64,000 bases of DNA from Paraburkholderia polaris (GTDB taxonomy: Bacteria; Pseudomonadota; Gammaproteobacteria; Burkholderiales; Burkholderiaceae), in contig NZ_JABBGJ010000001.1 of the NCBI RefSeq assembly GCF_012927345.1, positions 186,001 through 250,000 of the forward strand. Direction: 5' to 3'. The notes under the pieces are model-generated. The model did not search any database, had not been told where the DNA came from, and saw only the letters and a list, made by a program, of their open reading frames with translations. Of this stretch, positions 11,562 through 19,224 are shown in pieces (position 1 is the stretch's first letter; the number at the start of each line of letters is the position of its first letter). The position numbers and the translations under genes were made by a program.

Positions 11562-13223
11562 TCAGGCGTCGGCCCGCACCGGCGTGAAGGCGAGATGCCG
11601 GGTACGCGGCGTATCGACACGAAAGCCCGTGATGTGTGCGCTCGCTGCATCGCGCGTCAATGTGACGATTCCGGTCATGAGGTCCATTGGATCGACCGGC
11701 GTCAGGGCGAAGACGTCGCTGGCCAGCGGCGTGAGGCGATAATCGCAGCCGCCCACCGCGCCCTGCATGCGAAGTACGAGCGCTTCGCCGTCGAGGCGGA
11801 TCGTTGCGCGCGCGTTCGCGTCGTGGCTTTCGAACGTGCCGGGCATCCCTGCGATCAGGCGGGGCGTCAGCGCGGGCGCTTCACCGAGTCGTGTGAACAT
11901 GTCGGCGTGTCCGCAATGCAAGATGCGGATGCACGATAGATCGTCCGGCGCGCCGGGCGATCCCCAACGCAACGCCATAGCCCCGTCGGCGCTGGCTTCG
12001 ATCTCCACGTCGTTCAGGTCATTGTCGCTGTCGTAGAGCGTTATCGAAGGTTTTGGGCAAAGCAGCCCCGTCAATACCAATGAGCCGTCACGATCTTCCA
12101 GCGCATACACAGCGCCGCTGCTGGACGACCGGTAGCTGCCGAGGCGCGCAGCATGATTGGCGGCGCGCGCCGCGACCGGCGGCCCGTCGCCGCTCAACTC
12201 GCCGGCGAGCACGATGTCGACGACACGCTTCGAAAGTTCGAACGGCGCGTTGACTGCTCCGTTGCTGAGCAGGACCACGTCGAGCCCATGTTCCGCCGAC
12301 AGCAGCATCTGACAAGTTCCGCCGACGACACCGCCTGAATGATGTATCAGCCCGACGCCTCGATAGACGCTCTGTTTGAGACCGAGCGAATATTGGCTGC
12401 GCTGGCCGCTGGAGAACACCGGCAATGCCAGCATCTGGGCCCAGGTATCGGCGTTGCCGACGATCTTCTCGCCGCTGTGCAGGTGCGCAGTCCATCGCAA
12501 CATGTCGTCGACGGTCGAGACGATCGACCCTTCACCCAGTACTTCCCATGACGGAAAGATGCCGCGCCGGAATCCTGCTTGGCCGTCGGGTACATGCATC
12601 GTCGCAATGCCGCGCTCGATTGTCATATCGTTGGATACGCACGCCGTGTCGCGCATGCGCATGGGGTCGAAGATATGCGTTGCCAGGAATGCATCGAATG
12701 GCATCCCGCTCGCGCGCTCGATGGCGAGCGAAAGCAGGTGATAGCCGCCGTTCGAATACATCATGCGTTCTCCCGGCGGAAAGTTCTCATCACGTTGACG
12801 TTGCTGCGACGCCAATAGCGCGCCACGCGGCGAGATCGCCAGGCCCTGGGTTAGTAGCGCAAGATCGAGCGCGCATCGTTGGCCACCGCGATGCGACATC
12901 AACTGCCGTAACGTCGGTGCGCCCGCGGCCGGCGGTAACTCCGGTAGATACGCACCGATGGGTGCGTCCGCGTCGAGAGAGCCCTTCTCGCACAGGAGCA
13001 GGACAGCGAGGCAAGTGAAATGCTTGCTGACGGAGCCGATGCGCATGCGCGTGGCCGGCGTGTTGGCGATGCCGTGTTCGAGGCTGGCCATGCCGAGGCC
13101 GCGCCGATATATCACCCGGCCGCGATATGTAACGCCGGCGACCAGTCCGGGCGCATCGGCGCGTTGATAAGGAGCGAATAGCGCGTCGAGCCGCGTCGTC
13201 GTGGCGGATGCATCTGGTGTCAT
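11562..13223 (-). CDS. D-aminopeptidase/MlrB-like serine hydrolase (S12 family), copy 2
   Basis: 553 residues and clearly paralogous to the enzyme at 4613-6262 along its whole length, with the same start region, ASLEHG, PGERM and EVLGEG blocks. Active-site motifs: SVSK at S64-K67, YSN at Y156-N158 and HSG at H295. No signal peptide. It is the last gene of the tonB operon, 9 bp after the dipeptide epimerase, which ties it to hydrolysis of an imported peptide. The two copies lie in different transcription units that share the regulatory box, suggesting sequential or differently specific cleavages. By analogy with MlrB it might cut a linearised cyclic peptide; by analogy with DAP it releases N-terminal D-amino acids. 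Confidence 0.85.
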   Translation of the reverse strand: MTPDASATTTRLDALFAPYQRADAPGLVAGVTYRGRVIYRRGLGMASLEHGIANTPATRMRIGSVSKHFTCLAVLLLCEKGSLDADAPIGAYLPELPPAAGAPTLRQLMSHRGGQRCALDLALLTQGLAISPRGALLASQQRQRDENFPPGERMMYSNGGYHLLSLAIERASGMPFDAFLATHIFDPMRMRDTACVSNDMTIERGIATMHVPDGQAGFRRGIFPSWEVLGEGSIVSTVDDMLRWTAHLHSGEKIVGNADTWAQMLALPVFSSGQRSQYSLGLKQSVYRGVGLIHHSGGVVGGTCQMLLSAEHGLDVVLLSNGAVNAPFELSKRVVDIVLAGELSGDGPPVAARAANHAARLGSYRSSSSGAVYALEDRDGSLVLTGLLCPKPSITLYDSDNDLNDVEIEASADGAMALRWGSPGAPDDLSCIRILHCGHADMFTRLGEAPALTPRLIAGMPGTFESHDANARATIRLDGEALVLRMQGAVGGCDYRLTPLASDVFALTPVDPMDLMTGIVTLTRDAASAHITGFRVDTPRTRHLAFTPVRADA

Positions 13224-13232
13224 GTCGATCGC

Positions 13233-14252
13233 TCAGCGAGAGGAAGCGGTAACGCCCGAGTGGCCCCAGGTGTGGGGCGGGCAATGCAGCAGGCCGTCGG
13301 TGTAGGTGACGCCTGGCTCGCGATCGCGCGCGAGGAAGATCGGTCCGTCGAGATCGACGTGATCGCACTGTTGTCCGAGCAGGAAGGCGGGCGCGATCGC
13401 TAACGAGGTGCCTGCCATGCAACCGACCATCACGGACAGGCCGGCCTCGCGGACGTGCGAAGCGAGATCGAGCGCGCGCGTCAGGCCGCCGCATTTATCG
13501 AGCTTGATATTCACGATGTCGTAGCGGCGCGCAACGGTCGGCAGATCCGCAAGATCCTGAAACGATTCGTCGGCCGCTAGCGGGATTGGACAATCGATAT
13601 GCTCGAGACAGGCGTCCGTGCCAATCGCGAACGGCTGTTCGAGCATGCCGACGCCAAGCTGTTGCAGGACCGGGATCATCGCGTCGAAGTGCGCGCGTGA
13701 CCAGCCCTGATTCGCGTCGACGGCGAGCGGCACTTCCGGGCGTATCTCACGGATTGCCTCGAGGCGCGCGGCGTCGGCGGCGGTGCCGTCCAGTTTGATC
13801 TTGAGCGCCCTGGCGTGTGTCAGTGCCCGTGCGGCCTCAGCCATCGCGTGCGGTGTGTCCACGCCGATCGTCATCGTGGTCAGCAACGCACGCGGAGCGG
13901 GCAGGCCCGCCACGCGCCAGACGGGCACGGCTTGCCGTTGTGACTCGAGCGCCCACAACGCTGCATCGATCGCGTTGCGCGCGCCGCCGGGCGGCAACAC
14001 GTCGAGTAGCTGCGCGCGTGTGATGCCCGCTTCGATCGACGCTCGCACCCTCTCGATTTGCGCGGCGATCGATTCCGGTGTTTCGCCGAGATAGAAGACG
14101 CCGGATGCTTCGCCGTTGCCGGTGTGGTGTCCGTCGTCGATGGTCACGCTCACGAGGCGAGCGGCGTCGATAACGTGGCCGGTGATGTGGAACGGAACGG
14201 CCAATGGCCAACGTTCGATACGCAGCGAGAGTGAGAGTGTGCGCAGTGCCAT
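13233..14252 (-). CDS. Dipeptide epimerase (enolase superfamily, Ala-Glu epimerase type)
   Basis: About 339 residues from ATG 14252. An in-frame ATG at 14282 overlaps the stop of the MFS gene and could allow translational coupling; neither has a good ribosome site. The muconate-lactonising-enzyme fold residues are visible: the KIK pair (LKIKLDG), metal ligands in VDANQGW, LEQP and AADES, and the second catalytic Lys in NIKLDKCGG, followed by GCMAGTSLA. The family epimerises the C-terminal residue of dipeptides such as L-Ala-D-Glu. In this operon it would convert D-containing dipeptides into forms that normal peptidases accept. The exact dipeptide specificity cannot be read from the sequence. 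Confidence 0.88.
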   Translation of the reverse strand: MALRTLSLSLRIERWPLAVPFHITGHVIDAARLVSVTIDDGHHTGNGEASGVFYLGETPESIAAQIERVRASIEAGITRAQLLDVLPPGGARNAIDAALWALESQRQAVPVWRVAGLPAPRALLTTMTIGVDTPHAMAEAARALTHARALKIKLDGTAADAARLEAIREIRPEVPLAVDANQGWSRAHFDAMIPVLQQLGVGMLEQPFAIGTDACLEHIDCPIPLAADESFQDLADLPTVARRYDIVNIKLDKCGGLTRALDLASHVREAGLSVMVGCMAGTSLAIAPAFLLGQQCDHVDLDGPIFLARDREPGVTYTDGLLHCPPHTWGHSGVTASSR

Positions 14253-14274
14253 GGGAGAGGGGGGGAGAAGAGAA

Positions 14275-15636
14275 TCACGCATAGCGTTCGATTGCGTTGC
14301 GTACACCGCGACCGGCCGCGCGCATCAAAATGCAGGCGGCAAAGAAGCCGAACGCCGCCACGCCGACAATCGACCACAACAAGCCCTGGCTGAGCGCATG
14401 CAGACGGTCCGACATGAAACCGATAAACACAGGGCTGCCGGATTGCACGACGATCGACGTCAGCGCGCCGATCGCCGCCACGCGCGAGCGCAGATGCGCC
14501 GGACAGATGTTCTGCATGATGGTGGGAAACAGCACCATGCCTGCGACCATGCAGGCGAGCTGGATGCCGAACAGCGCGTAGACCGGCGTGACCGAGCCAA
14601 CTGCCAGATAGAGGAACGACAGGCCGCCGGCGGCCAGCGCGCCACATTCGCAGACACGCAGGGGCGCGAGCACACCGAAGCGCGCCCTCATGCGGCCGGC
14701 CACGAGTCCGCTGAGCACGCAACCCGCGATACCGCCGGCCATCGCCGCCACGCCCATGCCACCACCCGCTTCGGCCGGCGTGGCGCCGAACGTTCGCACC
14801 GCTACGACCGGCATCCACGTCGCCACCCCGCCGAACGACAGGTTGACGAGTCCGATTGCGCCGAAGAATTTGAGCATCATGGTGCCTTCCCGCCGGAAAT
14901 AGACCGGCGCGGACGGCAGCGGCGTGGACGACCGGTGACGAGACGCGGGATCGTCAGTGGCGCCGTGGCGTCCGGGCCGGATGAGTACGACTAGCACGAC
15001 CAGCAAGGGTGCCGGCAAGGCAACGGCAAAGAACGCGAGCCGCCACGGCGCGAGATCGGCCAGTCCGGCGGGCAACGCGCTGTGCACCGCTGCGATGCCG
15101 TGCATCAGCGCGCCGCCGAGCGCCATCCCCGCACCCGCGCCCAACAGGTTGGCGAGAGCGAAGATTGCATTGGCGAGCACGCGTTGACGCGCGGGGAAGA
15201 GATCGGGAATCAGGCCGTAGATCACCGGCACCAGTCCGGCTTCGCCGATCCCCAGCCCGACGGTGGCGATGAACAACTGCCAGAAGTCGGCGGTCATGCC
15301 GCAGATCGCGGTGGCAGCGCTCCAGACGAGGACGCACGCCGCCAGCACCACACGGCGATCCACGCGGTCGGCGACCCAGCCGATCGGCAACGAAGCCACG
15401 CCTGCGAAGAGGGCGATGCCCGCGCCCTGCATCAGGCCGATTTGCGTGTCGGTCAGCCCGAAATCGTGGCGGATGGGTTCCGTCAGCAAGATCAGCATCT
15501 GACGGTCGACGAACGCGAAGAACGCCACGATCACGAGAATCGCCAGACCGAACCACGCGAGCGGTCCGGCGGGTGAGTCCGATGGCGGGCTTTGGGCCGC
15601 CGCGGGGGCGGGCAAGTCGAGGTTGGAGTCGAACAT
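14275..15636 (-). CDS. MFS transporter (Spinster-like)
   Basis: 453 residues, twelve predicted membrane segments, with the MFS motif A-like loop GWVADRVDRR after segment 2 and a Pro/Ala-rich N-terminal tail. It sits between exbD and the dipeptide epimerase in the tonB operon. Since the hydrolases lack signal peptides, this carrier most likely moves the receptor-delivered peptide (or its first products) from periplasm to cytoplasm. It fills the same contextual slot as MlrD in microcystin degradation loci. Export of a toxic product cannot be excluded. It starts 24 bp after the second exbD stop codon. Confidence 0.88.
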   Translation of the reverse strand: MFDSNLDLPAPAAAQSPPSDSPAGPLAWFGLAILVIVAFFAFVDRQMLILLTEPIRHDFGLTDTQIGLMQGAGIALFAGVASLPIGWVADRVDRRVVLAACVLVWSAATAICGMTADFWQLFIATVGLGIGEAGLVPVIYGLIPDLFPARQRVLANAIFALANLLGAGAGMALGGALMHGIAAVHSALPAGLADLAPWRLAFFAVALPAPLLVVLVVLIRPGRHGATDDPASRHRSSTPLPSAPVYFRREGTMMLKFFGAIGLVNLSFGGVATWMPVVAVRTFGATPAEAGGGMGVAAMAGGIAGCVLSGLVAGRMRARFGVLAPLRVCECGALAAGGLSFLYLAVGSVTPVYALFGIQLACMVAGMVLFPTIMQNICPAHLRSRVAAIGALTSIVVQSGSPVFIGFMSDRLHALSQGLLWSIVGVAAFGFFAACILMRAAGRGVRNAIERYA

Positions 15637-15660
15637 GAGAGCTCTGTGATGAGAGAACGG

Positions 15661-16089
15661 TTACTGCATGAACTGCTCGTTGCCCACGAGCCCGATGTGG
15701 GTCGCGCCGAGCCGCTGCGCAGACGCCATGACCATTGCGACGGCGCGGTAGGGCGCGGCCTTGTCGGGCCGCAAATGCAGTTCCGTCGGCGCGGGGTTGG
15801 CGGCTACGTCGCGCAATCGCGTTTCCAGTTGCGCGCGCGAACTCAGCGTCTCGCCATTCCACGCGATGGTGCCGTCGGCCGCGATATCGATCTGCACCAC
15901 GGGCGGCGTCTGCGGTTGTGACGGCGGCGTGCCGGTCGGCATGTCGAGCTTGACCGCGTTCGTCTGGATTGGAATGGTGAGGATCAGCATGATGAGCAGG
16001 ACGAGCATCACGTCGATTAGCGGCGTGGTGTTGATCTCGACCATCACTTCGGCGTTGTCTCCGTCGCCGGTGGGCATCGTCATCGCCAT
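15661..16089 (-). CDS. exbD: ExbD/TolR biopolymer transport protein, second copy
   Basis: 142 residues from ATG 16089, which has AAGGAG 7 nt upstream; an in-frame ORF extends to 16215 but overlaps the previous gene. One N-terminal membrane segment follows the conserved INTTPLIDVMLVLLIMLI motif that carries the proton-handling Asp. The rest is periplasmic. With ExbB and TonB it couples the proton motive force to the outer-membrane receptor. It lies 28 bp after the first exbD. Tandem exbD pairs occur in some proteobacterial TonB systems, where both subunits can be needed. Confidence 0.93.
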   Translation of the reverse strand: MAMTMPTGDGDNAEVMVEINTTPLIDVMLVLLIMLILTIPIQTNAVKLDMPTGTPPSQPQTPPVVQIDIAADGTIAWNGETLSSRAQLETRLRDVAANPAPTELHLRPDKAAPYRAVAMVMASAQRLGATHIGLVGNEQFMQ

Positions 16090-16117
16090 CTCGGGTCTCC
16101 TTGTTGGTGTGGATGGA

Positions 16118-16549
16118 TCACTGGCGCGGCGGCGGTTCGGTGATGAAGTCGACCTTGGCGATGCCGGCCCGCTGGCAGGCGAACACCACCCGGCCGATGG
16201 CGGCGTAGCGCGCATCGAGATCGCCGCGGATGTGGACCTCGGGTTGCGGCGATTGCACCGCGACCACCTTGAGCTTCTCGACGAGCGTTGCCGCGTCGGG
16301 TACGCGCCGTTCGTCCCAGAACACGTCGCCTTCCTTCGTCACGGCGAGAATCACGTTCTGCGGCGTCGTCTGCAGCGGTTGCACGGCCTCCTTGGGCAGC
16401 GTGACCGGCACGGTGTGCGAGACCACCGGAATCGTGATGAGGAAGATGATCAGCAGCACCAGCATCACGTCGACCAGCGGCGTCGTGTTGATGGACGACA
16501 TGACCTCGTCGTGATCGTCGCCGTCGCGGGTTCCCACGGTCATGGCCAT
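16118..16549 (-). CDS. exbD: ExbD/TolR biopolymer transport protein, first copy
   Basis: 143 residues. One N-terminal membrane segment contains INTTPLVDVMLVLLIIFL with the conserved Asp, followed by a periplasmic ExbD domain with the HIRGDLDARY segment. The stop is followed closely by the second exbD; upstream the gene is 3 bp from exbB, so the three are translated together. It diverges from its neighbour mainly in the periplasmic part, so the pair is an old duplication or forms a heteromer rather than a recent repeat. Confidence 0.94.
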   Translation of the reverse strand: MAMTVGTRDGDDHDEVMSSINTTPLVDVMLVLLIIFLITIPVVSHTVPVTLPKEAVQPLQTTPQNVILAVTKEGDVFWDERRVPDAATLVEKLKVVAVQSPQPEVHIRGDLDARYAAIGRVVFACQRAGIAKVDFITEPPPRQ

Positions 16550-16552
16550 GGC

Positions 16553-17341
16553 TCACCCCACGCGTGAGAGGGCGGCGGCCTTGGTCGCGGCGGCGGCCCC
16601 GGCAGTGGTCTTGCCGGTCAGGATGACGATGTGCAATTCCGTCGAAAACCCGCGCACGCGCTCCATCACGGATTTATTGCGACGCACGAGCCAGTTGTAG
16701 CCGAGCACGGCGGGCACGGCGACAGCCAGGCCGATCGCGGTCATGATCAGCGCTTCGCCGACCGGCCCCGCGACCTTGTCGATGGAAGCCTGACCCGCGA
16801 TGCCGATGGCCGTCAGCGCGTGATAAATGCCCCACACCGTGCCGAACAGGCCAACGAACGGCGCGGTCGAACCGACGGTGCCGAGAAACGCGAGGCCGTC
16901 CTGCAAGCGGCTCGAGACTGCGCTGGTTGCTCGTTCGATGGCCGCCGCGACCCAATGGTTGAGGTCGACCTGTTCGAGCAGCGCGCCTTCGTGATGGTCG
17001 AATGCCGCGAGACCTTTTTCGGCGATGAAGCGGAACGGACTGCCGGCGTCCAGTTGGCGCGTGCCTTCGGCGAGATTGCCCGCTTTCCAGAAACCCGCCT
17101 CCGCCGCCTTCGCGCGGCGCAGCACACGCGCCTGTTCGAGCAGTTTCGCGACGATGATGTACCAGCTGCCCATGGACATGATGACCAGAATGAGCAGCGT
17201 GCCTCGCGCGATGAGATCGCCGCCCTTCCAGAGCGCATCGAGGCCGTAGGGATTCGCCACCGTATCGGTGGCGGCATGGGCGGCGCTGGCCGCGAGGGAC
17301 AAAGCCGTCAGTAAGGCGGCCGTGCGGGTACGGTTGATCAT
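16553..17341 (-). CDS. exbB: ExbB/TolQ/MotA proton channel family protein
   Basis: 262 residues. A cleavable-looking signal (ends AAHAA) is followed by three membrane segments; the TM2-TM3 region has the ExbB pattern GTVGSTAPFVGLFGTVWGI and GEALIMTAIGLAVAVPAVLGYNW. ExbB forms the pentameric inner-membrane channel that surrounds the ExbD segments and powers TonB. It lies 55 bp after tonB on the same strand, giving the order tonB-exbB-exbD-exbD. No separate tol genes are nearby, so this is a dedicated set rather than the Tol-Pal system. Confidence 0.94.
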   Translation of the reverse strand: MINRTRTAALLTALSLAASAAHAATDTVANPYGLDALWKGGDLIARGTLLILVIMSMGSWYIIVAKLLEQARVLRRAKAAEAGFWKAGNLAEGTRQLDAGSPFRFIAEKGLAAFDHHEGALLEQVDLNHWVAAAIERATSAVSSRLQDGLAFLGTVGSTAPFVGLFGTVWGIYHALTAIGIAGQASIDKVAGPVGEALIMTAIGLAVAVPAVLGYNWLVRRNKSVMERVRGFSTELHIVILTGKTTAGAAAATKAAALSRVG

Positions 17342-17396
17342 GAACGTCTCCTGAAATGCGTTGGCAAATAAAAAGGAACGGCTGTCGAGGGCAGCC

Positions 17397-18035
17397 TCAA
17401 TCGAGCTTGAAAGAGAAGGGCACCTGCACGCGGACTTCCTCGCCCTGTGCGACGCAGTGGAACTGCCGCACGGCGTTTTCGGCCGCCCGGTCGAGAACGG
17501 GCGCGGCCGATTGGGTCACGCTCAGGTCCTTGACGTTGCCGTCGGTGCCGACGGTAAACGTCACGACGACATCGCCGGTCAGGTTGTCCTTGAGCGCTTC
17601 ACGCGGATAGCGAATGGCTGCGCGTACCTGCGTCGAGTTCGGACACACCACGCCGACGCTCTTCGATACCGGCGCTGCGGGAGCCGGGGGTGTCGGCGGC
17701 GCGACGGGTGCTGACGGCGCAGGGGTGGTCGACTGCGTGGTGATCGCGTTCGGCGACGGCGGCGCCGCCACGTGCACTTCGGGCGGCGGCACGAACGGCG
17801 GCGGTGGCGCGACGTGTTTCGGCGGTGGCGGTGCGATCCGCTTCGGCGGCGGTGGCGGGGGAGGCGGCGGCTTGATCTCTTCGATGATGCGCGTCTCGAT
17901 CGGCTGACGAATCACGTCCACGACTTTCGTCGCGAGACCGGTGAGCAATGCGTAGACGATCACGGCGTGCAATCCGACCACGAAGGCGATGCCGCCAATG
18001 CGCCGGACGGGCGGTTTGGGTTGTGCGTAGTTCAT
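17397..18035 (-). CDS. tonB: TonB energy transducer
   Basis: 212 residues: one N-terminal membrane anchor (about 13-33), a Pro-rich periplasmic spacer starting with a poly-proline run and PPPPKHVAPPPP-type repeats, then a C-terminal TonB domain (IRYPREALKDNLTGDVVVTFTVGTDGNVKD). The C-terminal domain contacts the TonB box of the receptor at 6281-8665. It is the first gene of a seven-gene minus-strand operon running to 11562 (tonB-exbB-exbD-exbD-MFS-epimerase-peptidase). That placement makes it a private energiser for this uptake locus. Confidence 0.95.
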   Translation of the reverse strand: MNYAQPKPPVRRIGGIAFVVGLHAVIVYALLTGLATKVVDVIRQPIETRIIEEIKPPPPPPPPPKRIAPPPPKHVAPPPPFVPPPEVHVAAPPSPNAITTQSTTPAPSAPVAPPTPPAPAAPVSKSVGVVCPNSTQVRAAIRYPREALKDNLTGDVVVTFTVGTDGNVKDLSVTQSAAPVLDRAAENAVRQFHCVAQGEEVRVQVPFSFKLD

Positions 18036-18107
18036 GTCCCGCGTGTCTCCTGCCTCGATATGACTTGGGAGCCACGTTAAAACCTGGGCATTTCTGGTTC
18101 ATATCGG

Positions 18108-18130
18108 CTTTGTATCTGCGCTGACACAAA
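18108..18130 (-). promoter_or_regulatory. Probable response-regulator box of the tonB operon
   Basis: Minus-strand sequence fits TTG-N3-CA-N8-ACAAAG. As an inverted repeat it is TTTGTATC-N6-GACACAAA, with one mismatch. It ends 72 bp before the tonB ATG. The downstream stretch ATGAA-N-CAGAAAT is shared with the receptor promoter, so conservation extends beyond the box. Confidence 0.65.
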
Positions 18131-18316
18131 CGCTTTCTGGTTTGGAAATGTTGCGGCACGAGGCGCAAAGCCAGACGGGACGGCGGGGGTGGATAATGCA
18201 GAGAGGCGTGACTTCGGGAAAATCCGGAGCGGGTTATCCATGATGCGAACCCCCATCACGCGCGCTGATTTCTCCGGGCGGCCTTGTGGGGCAAGGCTCA
18301 GGGCAATTATTTCAAA

Positions 18317-18362
18317 GCTGCAACAATTCGTGCAAAAAGCCCTTATATTGAGGGGCAATAAT
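18317..18362 (+). promoter_or_regulatory. Promoter with response-regulator box for the response regulator gene
   Basis: Box 18317-18339 (CTG-N3-CA at the left, AAAAAG at the right) is the most diverged of the five. It is followed after 17 bp by AATAAT (18357-18362). The region 18341-18362 also matches the kinase promoter (8876-8897) at 16 of 22 positions, suggesting shared control and autoregulation. Confidence 0.5.
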
Positions 18363-18410
18363 GAGCGTGAGGGCCACACCTCACCGTCGCAACATCGGAG
18401 ACAAGACGCC

Positions 18411-19121
18411 GTGAACAAAGCCATCCGTATTCTCGTCGTCGACGACGACTCGCAGATTCGCAGCCTGCTGTGCGACTGCCTTGCAGACTTCGGCATGACG
18501 ACCGCGCAAGCTGCCACTGGCGCGGAAATGCATCTCGCGCTCCGGGAGGGCGGCTTCGATCTCGTGGTGCTCGACCTGATGCTGCCGGACGACGACGGCC
18601 TCAACCTGTGTCGCGAGATTCGTTCGACTTCGGAGATTCCGCTGATCATCCTGACCGCGCGCGGCGAGATGACCGACCGGATCGTTGGGCTGGAATTAGG
18701 TGCCGACGACTACGTCGTCAAGCCGTTTGAACCACGTGAACTGGTTGCGCGCATCCAGACGATCCTGCGCCGCGTGCGTGCGCAAACACAAGGCCGCACG
18801 AGAGCCCAGGAGGAAAGCCGCTTCGCCGGTTGGCGGCTTCACCAGACTGGCCGCCACCTTATCGCTGCCGACAACACCGTCATCCCGTTGTCTAACGCGG
18901 AATTTCGTTTGCTCAACGCGTTCCTTGCCGCACCGGGGCGTGTACTGAGCCGCGAATACCTGATGGATACCGCTCGCGGCAAGTCGATCGATGCGTTCGA
19001 CCGCAGCATCGACGTGCAGATATCACGCTTGCGTCAGAAGTTGCGCGAGGACATCAAGGAACCCAAACTGCTCCGCACGATTCGCGGGGAAGGCTACATG
19101 CTGGATGTCAATCACCGTTAG
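18411..19121 (+). CDS. OmpR-family response regulator
   Basis: 236 residues from GTG 18411, chosen because the receiver domain begins at once (KAIRILVVDDD) and GGAG lies upstream. Receiver: acidic pocket D11-D13, phospho-acceptor D55 (VVLDLMLPDDDG) and a conserved Lys in YVVKPFEPREL. A C-terminal winged helix follows (LSNAEFRLLNAFL, VDVQISRLRQKL-type VQISRLRQKL, IRGEGYML). Such proteins bind direct repeats spaced about 11 bp, which is what the five boxes contain (C-A at positions 8-9 and again at 19-20). Likely partner: the kinase at 8928-9920. It is convergent with the dehydrogenase gene. Confidence 0.93.
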   Translation: MNKAIRILVVDDDSQIRSLLCDCLADFGMTTAQAATGAEMHLALREGGFDLVVLDLMLPDDDGLNLCREIRSTSEIPLIILTARGEMTDRIVGLELGADDYVVKPFEPRELVARIQTILRRVRAQTQGRTRAQEESRFAGWRLHQTGRHLIAADNTVIPLSNAEFRLLNAFLAAPGRVLSREYLMDTARGKSIDAFDRSIDVQISRLRQKLREDIKEPKLLRTIRGEGYMLDVNHR

Positions 19122-19224
19122 CGCCTCGTATCGCCTATTGCCGTGACTGCACGCAGTCTCGATACGGCGCTCGATCCGTATGTGATCCCAGCGTAACGGG
19201 TCGAGCTCGCCGTGCGGACTGGAT

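Larger units (their letters stand above)
18036..18410. other. 375-bp intergenic region with divergent promoters
   Basis: No gene is supported. It contains the tonB box (18108-18130), the response-regulator promoter (18317-18362) and, between them, an imperfect long hairpin. In the hairpin GGGGGT...TGGATAA (18185-18196) pairs with TTATCCA (18234-18240) and ACCCCC (18249-18254). An ATG-led reading frame from 18189 runs into the response regulator but lacks a ribosome site and passes through its promoter, so it is not taken as the start. Confidence 0.5.

Noticed and set aside
18189..18410. N-terminal extension of the response regulator
   Set aside because: It crosses the probable promoter and box, has no ribosome site, and receiver domains begin at the VDDD strand after GTG 18411.
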